From: Rhodobacterales bacterium
GTDB lineage: Bacteria > Pseudomonadota > Alphaproteobacteria > Rhizobiales > Stappiaceae
Direction of reading: 5' to 3'
DNA length: 64,000 bases
Assembly: GCA_008107755.1 (NCBI GenBank)
Contig: VIRH01000095.1
Location: forward strand, 124,001 to 188,000
Under the pieces are notes generated by a model that searched no databases, was not told the origin of the DNA, and was given only the letters and a program-made list of their open reading frames with translations. The position numbers were made by a program, and so were the translations under genes. Of this stretch, positions 19,385 through 27,367 are shown piece by piece. How positions within the stretch are numbered: the first letter of the stretch is position 1; each line of letters starts with the position of its first letter.

Positions 19385-19566
19385 GCCTTCTTTGTAGGAT
19401 CGCCTTTCCCGAATTGCGAGAGCGCGCGGACAAGTTTTATCACACGCTTCGTTCGCATGCCCCTACCTTCACTTGGCCCTGTTCAGCGGTCATTCAGCTT
19501 TGCCCTGCTCATATGGACAAGGCGGGGCATTTTGAAATTTATGGCGAATTCGCCAGGGAGCGGAAT

Positions 19567-20811
19567 TTGAAATACTGGAAAGTCAGCGGCCTGATCGCCG
19601 CCGGTCTCATGGCCCTGACCGGCACGGCACATGCCTCCGGGGACACGGATTATCGGTGCGCAATCGGCCTCGATACCGCTCATGTCCATCTCAGCGCAAG
19701 CAAGCCCTATGCGACCTACAAGGACAGCCGGGAGCATTTGCGGCTGCAGCCGAACGGGCGTGACGGCTACATCAACAAGAAAGCGCGGATGTCCTTCAAC
19801 GACAAGGGCAAGAGAGCTGTCCTGCGCATCAAGAACCAGTCTTTCCTGTGCGATCAGGTGGCACAGGGCCGCCCCCATGACGGGCACGGCAGGCCAGATA
19901 AACCGCGGCCGGGTGGCGCACCGGGCAATGGACATGGCGGTCAGGCCGGGCAGGGGGATGGCACGCCCGGACTTTCGCTCGGCGGCAAGCTGCGGGCGGG
20001 CCCTGGCACAAGGTATCGCCAGACCGGTAGCCTGCAGGAAGGCCAGAGGCTGACAATCCTTCGAAACGCCGGGGTCAGCTATAACGGCTTCGACTGGTTC
20101 GAAGTCGCGACTGCAAGTGGACAGCGCGGCTTCCAGTGGGGCGGTATCATGTGTTCGGCCGGGCCGCGGATCGATGGCGTCTTCAAGTCCTGTGGCCGCA
20201 GGCCGGGACCCTCCCGGCCAGGTCCGGGCCAAGGCGAGGCGCCAGATCCCGGTCATGGAACCGGCCAGGGGGCCGGCACGCCCGGACTTTCGCTCGGCGG
20301 AAAGCTGCGGTCAGGGCCCGGCACCAACTTTCGCCAGGTCGGCAGCCTGCAGGAAGGTCAGAGGCTGACAATCCTTCGAAACGCCGGGGTCAGTTATAAC
20401 GGCTTCGACTGGTTCGAGGTAAAGACCGCAAACGGACAGCGTGGCTTCCAATGGGGTGGCATCATGTGTTCGGCCGGGCAGAGGATCGATGGCATCTTCA
20501 AGTCCTGCGGGCGCGGGGCAGAGCCGTCCCGGCCGGGGCCCGGCCATGGTCATGGGGGCGGGCAGGGCGTGAGCCCCGGTCTCTCGCTTGGCGGCAAACT
20601 GCGGTCCGGTCCGGGCACGAGCTTCCCGCAGACTGGCAGCCTTTCCGAAGGCTCCCGCCTGACAATTCTGCGCAACTCCGGTGTGAGCTTCAACGGCTAC
20701 GACTGGTTCGAAGTGACGACCGCTGGTGGACAGCGCGGCTTTCAGTGGGGTGGCATCATGTGCTCCGCCGGACGTCAGCTCCCCGGCATCTATCAGGCTT
20801 GCGGACGGTAG
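19567..20811 (+). CDS. Secreted protein with three tandem SH3-like domains
   Basis: From a TTG start with GGAG 6 nt upstream this encodes 414 residues. The upstream in-frame ATGs have no ribosome site and would bury the signal peptide. Residues 1-23 are a signal peptide ending TAHA. A unique domain with Cys residues follows (about 24-100), then three copies of an SH3-like unit starting near residues 134, 239 and 337. Each copy begins PGLSLGGKLR.GPGT and ends CGR. Gly/Pro/His-rich linkers separate the copies. Bacterial SH3 domains often bind cell-wall peptides, so an extracytoplasmic wall- or ligand-binding role is likely. Nothing links it to the flanking repair genes except position. Confidence 0.75.
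   Translation: MKYWKVSGLIAAGLMALTGTAHASGDTDYRCAIGLDTAHVHLSASKPYATYKDSREHLRLQPNGRDGYINKKARMSFNDKGKRAVLRIKNQSFLCDQVAQGRPHDGHGRPDKPRPGGAPGNGHGGQAGQGDGTPGLSLGGKLRAGPGTRYRQTGSLQEGQRLTILRNAGVSYNGFDWFEVATASGQRGFQWGGIMCSAGPRIDGVFKSCGRRPGPSRPGPGQGEAPDPGHGTGQGAGTPGLSLGGKLRSGPGTNFRQVGSLQEGQRLTILRNAGVSYNGFDWFEVKTANGQRGFQWGGIMCSAGQRIDGIFKSCGRGAEPSRPGPGHGHGGGQGVSPGLSLGGKLRSGPGTSFPQTGSLSEGSRLTILRNSGVSFNGYDWFEVTTAGGQRGFQWGGIMCSAGRQLPGIYQACGR
19966..20811 (+). repeat. Three intragenic SH3-coding repeats
   Basis: Repeat units of about 235 bases begin at 19966, 20281 and 20575. Units 1 and 2 share a run of about 35 identical bases, including synonymous positions, around 20045-20080 and 20360-20395. Unit 3 is clearly more diverged. 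This fits a recent duplication or gene conversion of the first two units. Confidence 0.8.
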
Positions 20812-20857
20812 TCCGTCCGCTGGCTGTCCTGAAAGGTCGCCAACAGGAAAATGATGC

Positions 20858-20885
20858 GACCGCGCGGCAAAATCGCCGCGCGGTC
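20858..20885 (+). terminator. Perfect 11-bp hairpin after the SH3 gene
   Basis: GACCGCGCGGC and GCCGCGCGGTC are exact inverted arms with a 6-nt A-rich loop, 46 nt after the SH3 stop and 58 nt before the exonuclease start. No T-tract follows on either strand, so it may act as a 3' end stabiliser rather than an intrinsic terminator. Confidence 0.5.
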
Positions 20886-20942
20886 ATGGCAATCCCGCGT
20901 GTAAGGTCATAAATCAGCACAAAGGAGACCGTCCGACCGCCA

Positions 20943-21956
20943 ATGACCGACCTTCTCACCCTGATGCCCGAAGGCCTCTTCTGTCCGCAGGCGAATGCCT
21001 ATGTCGACCCGGTGCGTCCGGTCGAAAGGGCGATCATCACCCATGGTCACGCGGACCACGCAAGGTCCGGTCATGGCGCGGTGCTGGCGACCCGGCAGAC
21101 GCTCGAGATCATGGCGATCCGCTACGGCGAGAATTTCTGCCAGACGCGGCAGGCCATCGCCTATGGCGACAGCGTGAAAGTCGGAGACGTCACGGTCTCG
21201 CTCCATCCGGCAGGTCATGTGCTCGGGTCCGCGCAGGTTCTTCTGAGCACCGGCGGACAGCGCACGGTGGTCTCGGGGGACTACAAGCGTCAGACAGATC
21301 CGACCTGCGCCGCCTTCGAACCGGTTCCCTGCGACACCTTCGTGACCGAAGCGACGTTCGGACTGCCTGTTTTCCGGCATCCCTCCGCGGCGAAGGAGGT
21401 CGGCAAGCTGCTGTCGTCGCTCGACCTCTTTACCGACCAGACCCATCTGGTCGGGGCCTACGCGCTCGGCAAGGCGCAGCGCGTAATCGCCGAGCTGCGC
21501 GCTGCCGGCTATGACCGGACCATCTATCTCCACGGGGCGCTGGAGCGGCTTACGGCGTATTACGGCTCGCAGGGGATCGATCTCGGACCGGTCGAGGCAG
21601 TGGAAAAACGGGGCAAGGAACTTCAGGGCGAAATCGTCCTCTGCCCGCCGGGCCAGCTCACCGACCGCTGGGCACGGCGCTTCGGCGATCCGGTGACGGC
21701 GATGGCGTCCGGCTGGATGCGCGTTCGGGCAAGGGCGCGCCAGCGCGGCGCCGAACTTCCCCTGATCATATCGGATCATGCGGACTGGGATGACCTTTGC
21801 AGGACCATCCAGGAAACCGGCGCGGAGCAGATCTGGGTCACGCACGGGGCCGAGGAAGCTCTCGTTCACTGGTGTGAATTAAATGGACTGAAAGCGCGTC
21901 CGCTCAATATGATCGGCTATGATGACGGAGAAGATGTTGAACTTGCGGGGACTTGA
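20943..21956 (+). CDS. Ligase-associated DNA exonuclease (metallo-beta-lactamase fold)
   Basis: A 337-residue MBL-fold nuclease related to the SNM1/Artemis and CPSF lines. HGHADH at residues 34-39 is the metal motif, with LHPAGHVLGSAQ and VVSGDYKR as later ligands, and HGALERLTAYYG and ISDHADWDDL in the C-terminal half. The family (TIGR04122-type) is normally encoded next to the ATP-dependent ligase. Here the next gene is an unrelated NTF2-like protein, and the ligase is 17 kb downstream. It probably trims DNA ends for that ligase. Confidence 0.9.
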   Translation: MTDLLTLMPEGLFCPQANAYVDPVRPVERAIITHGHADHARSGHGAVLATRQTLEIMAIRYGENFCQTRQAIAYGDSVKVGDVTVSLHPAGHVLGSAQVLLSTGGQRTVVSGDYKRQTDPTCAAFEPVPCDTFVTEATFGLPVFRHPSAAKEVGKLLSSLDLFTDQTHLVGAYALGKAQRVIAELRAAGYDRTIYLHGALERLTAYYGSQGIDLGPVEAVEKRGKELQGEIVLCPPGQLTDRWARRFGDPVTAMASGWMRVRARARQRGAELPLIISDHADWDDLCRTIQETGAEQIWVTHGAEEALVHWCELNGLKARPLNMIGYDDGEDVELAGT

Positions 21957-22015
21957 ACTGTTTACGGTAATTGGGGCTGCAAGAGGCAGCACAAGTCTCG
22001 GAAGGAGAGATTGTC

Positions 22016-22459
22016 ATGGCAGATGACAGTGGCATGGCGAATGCAGGCGACAATCAGACCAACGGGGCCGGATCCGGACCGAATGGTGAGGCAGAAGAAA
22101 CGATTGCCGAACTGTTCGACGACTATCTTGCCGGCTTCAACGATTTCGATGCCGAACGTATCTGCGATTGCTTCGCGCTTCCGACCACCATCTGGCAGCA
22201 CGAGAAGGGCCACGTCTTCAACGACGAGGAAGAGCTGCTGGAGAACGTGGAGGCGCTGCTTGCGGCACTGGAAAAGGAAGGGGTCCTCAATTCCGACTTC
22301 CAGGTTGTCTCCAGCCATGTCAGTAGCTCGTCCGCCCTGGTGACGCTGGACTGGTCGCAGGAATCCAGTGATGGCGATGTCGTCTTCGAGTTCACCTGCC
22401 ACTACCAGCTCATTCAGGATGGTTCGGACTGGCTGATCGCCATGATCGTCAACGAATAG
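22016..22459 (+). CDS. NTF2/SnoaL-like small protein of unknown function
   Basis: A 147-residue acidic cytosolic protein. The body (about residues 30-147) has the pattern of a SnoaL/NTF2-like alpha+beta cone: an initial helix (ELFDDYLAGFNDFD), then alternating strands ending in HYQLIQDGSDWLIAMIV. The first 30 residues are a Gly/Asn-rich tail. The ATG at 22016 is set by GGAGAG 5 nt upstream. It follows the exonuclease gene by 59 bp and may be cotranscribed with it. No catalytic residues can be assigned. Confidence 0.7.
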   Translation: MADDSGMANAGDNQTNGAGSGPNGEAEETIAELFDDYLAGFNDFDAERICDCFALPTTIWQHEKGHVFNDEEELLENVEALLAALEKEGVLNSDFQVVSSHVSSSSALVTLDWSQESSDGDVVFEFTCHYQLIQDGSDWLIAMIVNE

Positions 22460-22522
22460 GCTTCCGGCCGGCCCGGCGCGAAGTGTGGCTCCGCGCAGGG
22501 GCGGCGAAGCCGGTCGTTTCGG

Positions 22523-23500
22523 TCATGCCGGAGACAGGGTTTCCTGCGACGACGGTTCTCTTCTTGCAGCGCTGCCGAGCGATAACCCCTCCGCCGTTTC
22601 CGTGCGCGAGCCGCGTGCGAACCGGGCCGGGGAGTGTCCGGTGTGCCGGACAAAGGCGGTGCTGAAGGCGCTGGCCGACCCGTAGCCGACCCGCTCGGCG
22701 ATTTCCGCAACCGTGCCTTGATCCTTGCGCAGGTAGTCCTTGGCAAGCGTCATCCGCCAGTTGAGGAGGTATTCCATCGGCGGTGTGCCGACGACCCGGT
22801 TGAAACGCGCGAAGAATGCGGACCGGGAGAGAGCTGCCTCTTTCGCCAGGGCTGTCACCGTCCAGGCCTTCGCCGGGGCTTCGTGCATGCGCCGGATGGC
22901 GGGGGCGACTCTGTCGTCCGTCAGCCCTGCAAGCAGGCCCGGGGACGTCGCGGTGTCACGTGTCGATCTCAGGGCCTCGATAATGAGCACTTCCAGAAGA
23001 CGCTGCAGCATGACATCGCGCGCCGGCCTTCCGGCGCGAGCTTCCTCGCGCAGGAACTCCGCCACAAGCGCAAGGCGCCTTTCACCCTTCACGACCACGA
23101 TGTCCGGCAGGAGGGAGACAAGCAGCGAAGCGTCCGGCGAACCGAAGACACAGTGCCCGACAAATTGCTGCACCTCGGGCGGACCTTCCCGTCGGCCGTG
23201 ACGGATCGTGCCGTCTTCCAGCACTGCGGTGGTGAAAACCAGGTCTGCCGGCGGCACCGGATCGACGCTCGATACCGTGAAACCGAAGGAGGCCGGCACC
23301 ATGGCGAAATCGCCTTCTTCAACGATGACCGGAGCCTTGCCGTCCGCATGGAGGCAGATCCGGCCCGCAAGGACGGCGGTATAGAACACCTGCCCGGTTC
23401 CCTCCCTGCGCACGCGCCACGGTCCGGCGCAATGAACCAGCTTCGAAAACGGCGCCTCTGGTGCGAGCAGCATGACCATTTCAGCGAGCGGGTCGGACAT
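22523..23500 (-). CDS. AraC-family regulator with Cupin_6-type sensing domain
   Basis: A 325-residue regulator. The N-terminal half is a cupin sensor (DPLAEMVMLLAPEAPFSKLVHC, then YTAVLAGRICLHADG). The C-terminal AraC double helix-turn-helix covers about residues 200-305 (TVTALAKEAALSRSAFFARF, then TVAEIAERVGYGSASAFSTAF and the closing GHSPARF). It is divergent from an SDR oxidoreductase gene across 97 bp that carry an inverted repeat, so it very likely controls that gene. In this family the cupin often binds a small aldehyde or aromatic; the ligand is unknown here. Confidence 0.88.
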   Translation of the reverse strand: MSDPLAEMVMLLAPEAPFSKLVHCAGPWRVRREGTGQVFYTAVLAGRICLHADGKAPVIVEEGDFAMVPASFGFTVSSVDPVPPADLVFTTAVLEDGTIRHGRREGPPEVQQFVGHCVFGSPDASLLVSLLPDIVVVKGERRLALVAEFLREEARAGRPARDVMLQRLLEVLIIEALRSTRDTATSPGLLAGLTDDRVAPAIRRMHEAPAKAWTVTALAKEAALSRSAFFARFNRVVGTPPMEYLLNWRMTLAKDYLRKDQGTVAEIAERVGYGSASAFSTAFVRHTGHSPARFARGSRTETAEGLSLGSAARREPSSQETLSPA

Positions 23501-23512
23501 TTAGGACTTTCG

Positions 23513-23548
23513 ATAACGAATGACGGATCCTGGATGATAGAAAGTCCT
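23513..23548. promoter_or_regulatory. Inverted repeat between the AraC and SDR genes
   Basis: AGGACTTTC and GAAAGTCCT are perfect 9-bp inverted arms separated by 18 nt. They lie wholly in the 97-bp divergent promoter region, 13 nt from the AraC start and 50 nt from the SDR start. They are the natural candidate operator for the AraC protein. Confidence 0.55.
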
Positions 23549-23597
23549 GTTTCTTCTGTCCATATTCAAATCATTCAAACGACTTGAAGGACAGCTC

Positions 23598-24341
23598 ATG
23601 AAAACCGTTCTGATCACCGGATGCTCCTCCGGATTTGGCCTTGAGACTGCGCGCCTTTTTCTCGACAAGGGCTGGCAGGTGGTCGCCACCATGCGCAACC
23701 CGCAGGAAGGTATTCTGCCGGCGTCGGACAATCTGCGGCTCCTGCCGCTCGACGTCACCGATGCGGAAAGTATCGCCCATGCGGTCGAGGAGACGGGCCC
23801 GGTGGACGCGCTTGTCAACAATGCGGGCATCGGACTGATGGGGCCGCTCGAGGCCGTTCCGATGGCAACCATACGCGAGGTCTTCGAGACCAATACATTC
23901 GGCACGATGGCGCTGACCCAGGCGCTGCTGCCGATGTTCCGGCAGCAGGGATCCGGAACCATTGTCAATGTCACCTCAAGCGTCACGCTGAAGACCCTTC
24001 CGCTTCTGTCGGTCTACAGCGCCAGCAAGGCGGCGGTGGAAACCTTCAGCGCCTGTCTTGCTCTGGAACTGGAGCCTTTCGGCATCGGCGTGAAGCTGGT
24101 TCTTCCCGGCCGGTCCGCGACCCGCTTTTCCGAAAATGCCCGCTCGCGCATGGCCTCGACGCCGCCGGAAGCCTACGCCGGTTTCATGCAGCAGGTCTTT
24201 GCCGGAATGTCTGGGTCGGACCAGCCGACCACAGCAACAGACGTCGCTGGAGCCGTCTTCCGGGCAGTAACCGATCCGGCCTGTCCCTTCCGCATTCCTG
24301 CCGGAGCGGATGCAGTGGAATGGTTCGAAGAAGCCGCCTGA
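23598..24341 (+). CDS. Short-chain dehydrogenase/reductase
   Basis: A 247-residue classical SDR with a complete set of motifs: cofactor loop TGCSSGFG (residues 7-14), NNAG (74-77), the catalytic Ser in NVTSS, and Tyr140/Lys144 in YSASK. No basic residue pattern clearly fixes NAD or NADP preference. AAGGA lies 8 nt before the ATG. It is divergent from the Cupin_6 AraC gene that probably induces it. Substrate unknown. Confidence 0.88.
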   Translation: MKTVLITGCSSGFGLETARLFLDKGWQVVATMRNPQEGILPASDNLRLLPLDVTDAESIAHAVEETGPVDALVNNAGIGLMGPLEAVPMATIREVFETNTFGTMALTQALLPMFRQQGSGTIVNVTSSVTLKTLPLLSVYSASKAAVETFSACLALELEPFGIGVKLVLPGRSATRFSENARSRMASTPPEAYAGFMQQVFAGMSGSDQPTTATDVAGAVFRAVTDPACPFRIPAGADAVEWFEEAA

Positions 24342-24513
24342 TTTGCCTTGGCGTCGTGGTGAAGTCTTCTTCCAGTCACCTCGCTCTGAAGCTCGTCACT
24401 CCAGCCGCGGCGCCAAGATTGGTCGGTTTTTCATCGTGCTCAAGGAGTGGGCTTTACGGCGCCGCCTGCTTTGATGCTATGTTTGCGGCATTGAAACAGC
24501 AGCGGATGAACCT

Positions 24514-25659
24514 GTGGCGCAGTCCATGAAAACGGCTCCCTGGCGTGTGGGTGTCCTGTTCTCCAAATCCGGTGTCACGGAGATCACGGAGACGGAGCAT
24601 CTCCAGGGGACCCTCCTTGCAATCGAGGAAATCAACGCCGCCGGCGGCGTCGGCGGACGTCTTGTCGAACCGGTCGTCTACGATCCTGAAGCCGACAGCG
24701 CCATGTACCGTCACATGGCACGCGATCTCCTCGCCGAGGAAGAGGTCAACGTCATCTTCGGCTGCTCCATGTCGGCAAGCCGAAAGGCGGTTCTGCCGAT
24801 CATGGAGCGGCACAACGGCCTGTTGTTCTATCCGTCCATGTATGAGGGCTTCGAGTATTCCGAGAACGTCGTCTACACGGGGGCGACGCTCAACCAGAAT
24901 ACCTTCGCACTTGCCGACTTCCTGCTGCAGAGCTACGGCAAGCGCATCTACATCACCGGCTCCGACTATATCTACCCGCGCGAATCCAACCGTGTGATGC
25001 GGGATCTGATCGAGGCGAAGGGCGGCGAGGTCGTCGCCGAAACCTATCTGCCGATCGACGCCGACCCGAGAGCGACCGCCGGTGTGATCGAGGATATCCA
25101 GCGCCATGAGCCCGATGCGATCTTCTCCACCGTGATCGGCCGGTCCGCCCGGCATTTCTACACCCAGTATGACGCCGCCGGATTCGATCGTCACCGCAAT
25201 CCGATTGCCAGCCTGACCATGGCGGAAACGGAAATCGGGGCCATCGGGGCGGAAAGGTGCGATGGTCACATTCTGGCGGCAACCTACATGCACACGCTGA
25301 AGGACGAGGCGACACGGCGTTTCGTGTCCGCTTTCCAGCAGGCTTACGGGCCGCAGGCGACCACCAGCATCTGGTCGCAAACCGCCTATCTGCAGGTCCA
25401 CCTCTTTGCGCGGGCGCTCGCGCGCACCGGCTCCACGGATGCCGGCAAGATCTCCGATGCCGTTCTGACGGAAACCTTCGCTGCGCCCGGAGATGCCGTC
25501 TCGTTCGACGCCCAGACGCGGCACCTCTTCCTGACACCGCGCCTCGGCGTGGCGCGGCGTGACGGGCTGTTCGATATCGAATGGGAGGCGTCCACGCCGG
25601 TGCGTCCCGATCCCTATCTGGTCATGACCCGCTTCGAAGAAACGTGGTTGAGTGCCTGA
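24514..25659 (+). CDS. amiC: AmiC-like cytosolic amide sensor
   Basis: A 381-residue type I periplasmic-binding-protein fold without a signal peptide, so it acts in the cytoplasm. It begins WRVGVLFSKSGVTEITETEHLQ, and contains GCSMSASRKAVLPIMERHNGLLFYPSMYEGFE, the AmiC-type ligand pocket region. Its TGA overlaps the ATG of the ANTAR gene by one base. In Pseudomonas, AmiC binds the antiterminator AmiR and releases it when amides bind. Start is GTG 24514 or ATG 24526, four codons apart; neither has a strong ribosome site. It is the sensor of the downstream hydrolase-transporter operon. Confidence 0.85.
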   Translation: MAQSMKTAPWRVGVLFSKSGVTEITETEHLQGTLLAIEEINAAGGVGGRLVEPVVYDPEADSAMYRHMARDLLAEEEVNVIFGCSMSASRKAVLPIMERHNGLLFYPSMYEGFEYSENVVYTGATLNQNTFALADFLLQSYGKRIYITGSDYIYPRESNRVMRDLIEAKGGEVVAETYLPIDADPRATAGVIEDIQRHEPDAIFSTVIGRSARHFYTQYDAAGFDRHRNPIASLTMAETEIGAIGAERCDGHILAATYMHTLKDEATRRFVSAFQQAYGPQATTSIWSQTAYLQVHLFARALARTGSTDAGKISDAVLTETFAAPGDAVSFDAQTRHLFLTPRLGVARRDGLFDIEWEASTPVRPDPYLVMTRFEETWLSA

Positions 25660-26288
25660 TGAGGAAAGGTGGCGCCCAAAGAATTCTGGCCGATCTGCGC
25701 AATGCCCGTGCTCTCGTCATCCACACGCCGGACGAAGACAGGCAGACGCTGGTTGATCATCTCAAACGCCTCGGGTGCACGGTCAGCGCAGCCTGGCCGC
25801 TTCCGGCGGCGCTTCCCGCGGATGTCGACACGATCTTCATTCAGGTCGAGGACATTCCCTACAGCCAGATCTCCGCGGTACTGGATGACCGCAATCCGGC
25901 GATCATCGCCATCGTCACCTACGAGAGCCCGACCTCGCTCAAGGCCATCGTCGATCTCAATGCCCATGGCGTCATCAGCAAACCGCTACGGCACAGCGGC
26001 ATTCTCAACCAGTTCGCCCTCGCCCGTTACCGGCACGGTTTCGAGAACCGGCTGAGCACGAAGGTCGCCAAGCTGGAAGAAACGCTCAAGGGGCGCCGGC
26101 TGGTCGACAAGGCGGTAAAGCTGCTGATGCGCATGAACGCTCTTGATGAGGACGTCGCCTACCAGCGGCTCAGGGATCAGGCGACCGCACGGCGTATGCC
26201 CATGACGCATATCGCCCAAACCATTGTTTCCGCTTACGAAGTGATGGAGGGCTCCAACCTGACCCTGAACGCCGGAAGCCACGATTGA
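25659..26288 (+). CDS. amiR: AmiR-like ANTAR antitermination regulator
   Basis: A 209-residue protein. The N-terminal pseudo-receiver (about 1-125) lacks the acidic pocket of true receivers: the position of the phospho-Asp is replaced in TIFIQVEDIP. A coiled-coil linker (FENRLSTKVAKLEETLKGRRLVDKAV) leads to the ANTAR RNA-binding domain (about 145-195, with LLMRMNALDEDVAYQRLRDQAT). It is coupled to amiC by a one-base overlap. ANTAR proteins bind paired hexaloop RNA stem-loops and block a nearby terminator. Exactly such a leader with a terminator follows at 26365-26459. Confidence 0.9.
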   Translation: MRKGGAQRILADLRNARALVIHTPDEDRQTLVDHLKRLGCTVSAAWPLPAALPADVDTIFIQVEDIPYSQISAVLDDRNPAIIAIVTYESPTSLKAIVDLNAHGVISKPLRHSGILNQFALARYRHGFENRLSTKVAKLEETLKGRRLVDKAVKLLMRMNALDEDVAYQRLRDQATARRMPMTHIAQTIVSAYEVMEGSNLTLNAGSHD

Positions 26289-26364
26289 GGCAGTCTGGCT
26301 AAATTATAGTCACAGCTCCATTCTGCCTTGACGGTGGGCATGCGACTGTGTGAGCCTTCGATCC

Positions 26365-26396
26365 GAGCTGGAAAGCTCATGCGGCAGGGGTGCCGC
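26365..26396 (+). promoter_or_regulatory. Candidate ANTAR-target twin stem-loops
   Basis: Two adjacent short hairpins: GAGC-TGGAAA-GCTC (26365-26378) and GCGGC-AGGGGT-GCCGC (26381-26396). Both can be drawn with six-base loops 2 nt apart, as in ANTAR-binding RNAs. The second loop has the consensus A at position 1 and G at position 4; the first does not, which lowers confidence. Confidence 0.5.
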
Positions 26397-26417
26397 TTCC
26401 ACATCACGGCTAGGTTC

Positions 26418-26459
26418 AGCCCTTGGTCTTCGGATTGATTTCCGAGCCAGGGGCTTTTT
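26418..26459 (+). terminator. Leader terminator (attenuator) before the nitrilase gene
   Basis: AGCCCTTGG pairs with CCAGGGGCT (one G-U) and TCGG with CCGA, followed directly by five T residues. It ends 17 nt before the nitrilase TTG start and lies just after the candidate ANTAR hairpins. A strong terminator between amiR and the structural genes is what AmiR-type antitermination requires. Confidence 0.8.
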
Positions 26460-26476
26460 GCGTTTTGGAGACTGTT

Positions 26477-27367
26477 TTGAAAGCACTGCGAGAGCCCTTC
26501 AAACTCGCCTGCATCCAGTTCGAGCCCGTCATTGGCGAGCTGGACGGCAATCTGAAGGCCATGGAAGACCATATCCGGACGGCAGCATCAGAGGGGGCGG
26601 CCCTCGTCATCCTGCCCGAGCTTGCGGACAGCGGGTATGTCTTCTCCGGCAAGGAGGAGCTCGCAGCGCTCGCCCAGCCGATCCCGTCGGGCAGATCGGC
26701 GCAGCTTCTGATTTCGCTCGCCTGCGAGCTGAAGATCCACATCGTCAGCGGCCTTGCCGAGCGCGACGGCGACGACTTCTACAATTCCGCGATCCTGTGC
26801 GGGCCGGACGGCCATATCGGCCAGTATCGCAAGCTGCACCTCTGGGACATGGAAAATCCGCTGTTTACGCCAGGAAACCTCGGGCTTCCCGTCTTCGATA
26901 CGCAGCTCGGAAAGCTGGGGCTGGCGGTTTGCTACGACGGCTGGTTCCCGGAGCTGTTCCGGTCGATGGCGCTTGCGGGGGCTGAACTCATCTGCGTGCC
27001 CACAAACTGGGTGCCGATGCCCGGTCAGCTTGAAGGCGTCGAGGTCATGGCCAATACGCTGCACCGCGCGGCGGCCCATTCCAACGGCATCTTCATTGCC
27101 TGCGCCGACCGGGTCGGCACGGAACGGGGCCAGCCTTTTCTCGGGCGGAGCCTCGTCATCGGTCCGAACGGCTGGACCCTTGCGGGGCCGGCATCGGCGG
27201 ACCGGGAGGAAACGCTCTTTGCCGAGATAAATCTTGCGGAGGTTCAGACCAGCCGAGACCTGAACATCCACAACAACATTGTCGGAGACCGGCGTCAGGA
27301 CGTCTATGGCGACCCGAAAACAAGCAGCGGCCCGACCCCTTCCAGTCACAGAAAGGAAACAGCATGA
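26477..27367 (+). CDS. Nitrilase-superfamily C-N hydrolase (amidase/nitrilase)
   Basis: A 296-residue carbon-nitrogen hydrolase. The triad is Glu48 (LPELADSGY), Lys119 (YRKLHLWDMEN) and Cys152 (AVCYDGWFPE). The TTG at 26477 is chosen because GGAG lies 6 nt upstream; an upstream ATG at 26423 would begin inside the leader terminator. The product overlaps the binding-protein gene by 4 bases. In the AmiC/AmiR system of Pseudomonas the enzyme is the amidase AmiE, and this protein takes that place but is shorter. It probably hydrolyses an imported amide or nitrile; the sequence does not tell which. Confidence 0.88.
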   Translation: MKALREPFKLACIQFEPVIGELDGNLKAMEDHIRTAASEGAALVILPELADSGYVFSGKEELAALAQPIPSGRSAQLLISLACELKIHIVSGLAERDGDDFYNSAILCGPDGHIGQYRKLHLWDMENPLFTPGNLGLPVFDTQLGKLGLAVCYDGWFPELFRSMALAGAELICVPTNWVPMPGQLEGVEVMANTLHRAAAHSNGIFIACADRVGTERGQPFLGRSLVIGPNGWTLAGPASADREETLFAEINLAEVQTSRDLNIHNNIVGDRRQDVYGDPKTSSGPTPSSHRKETA

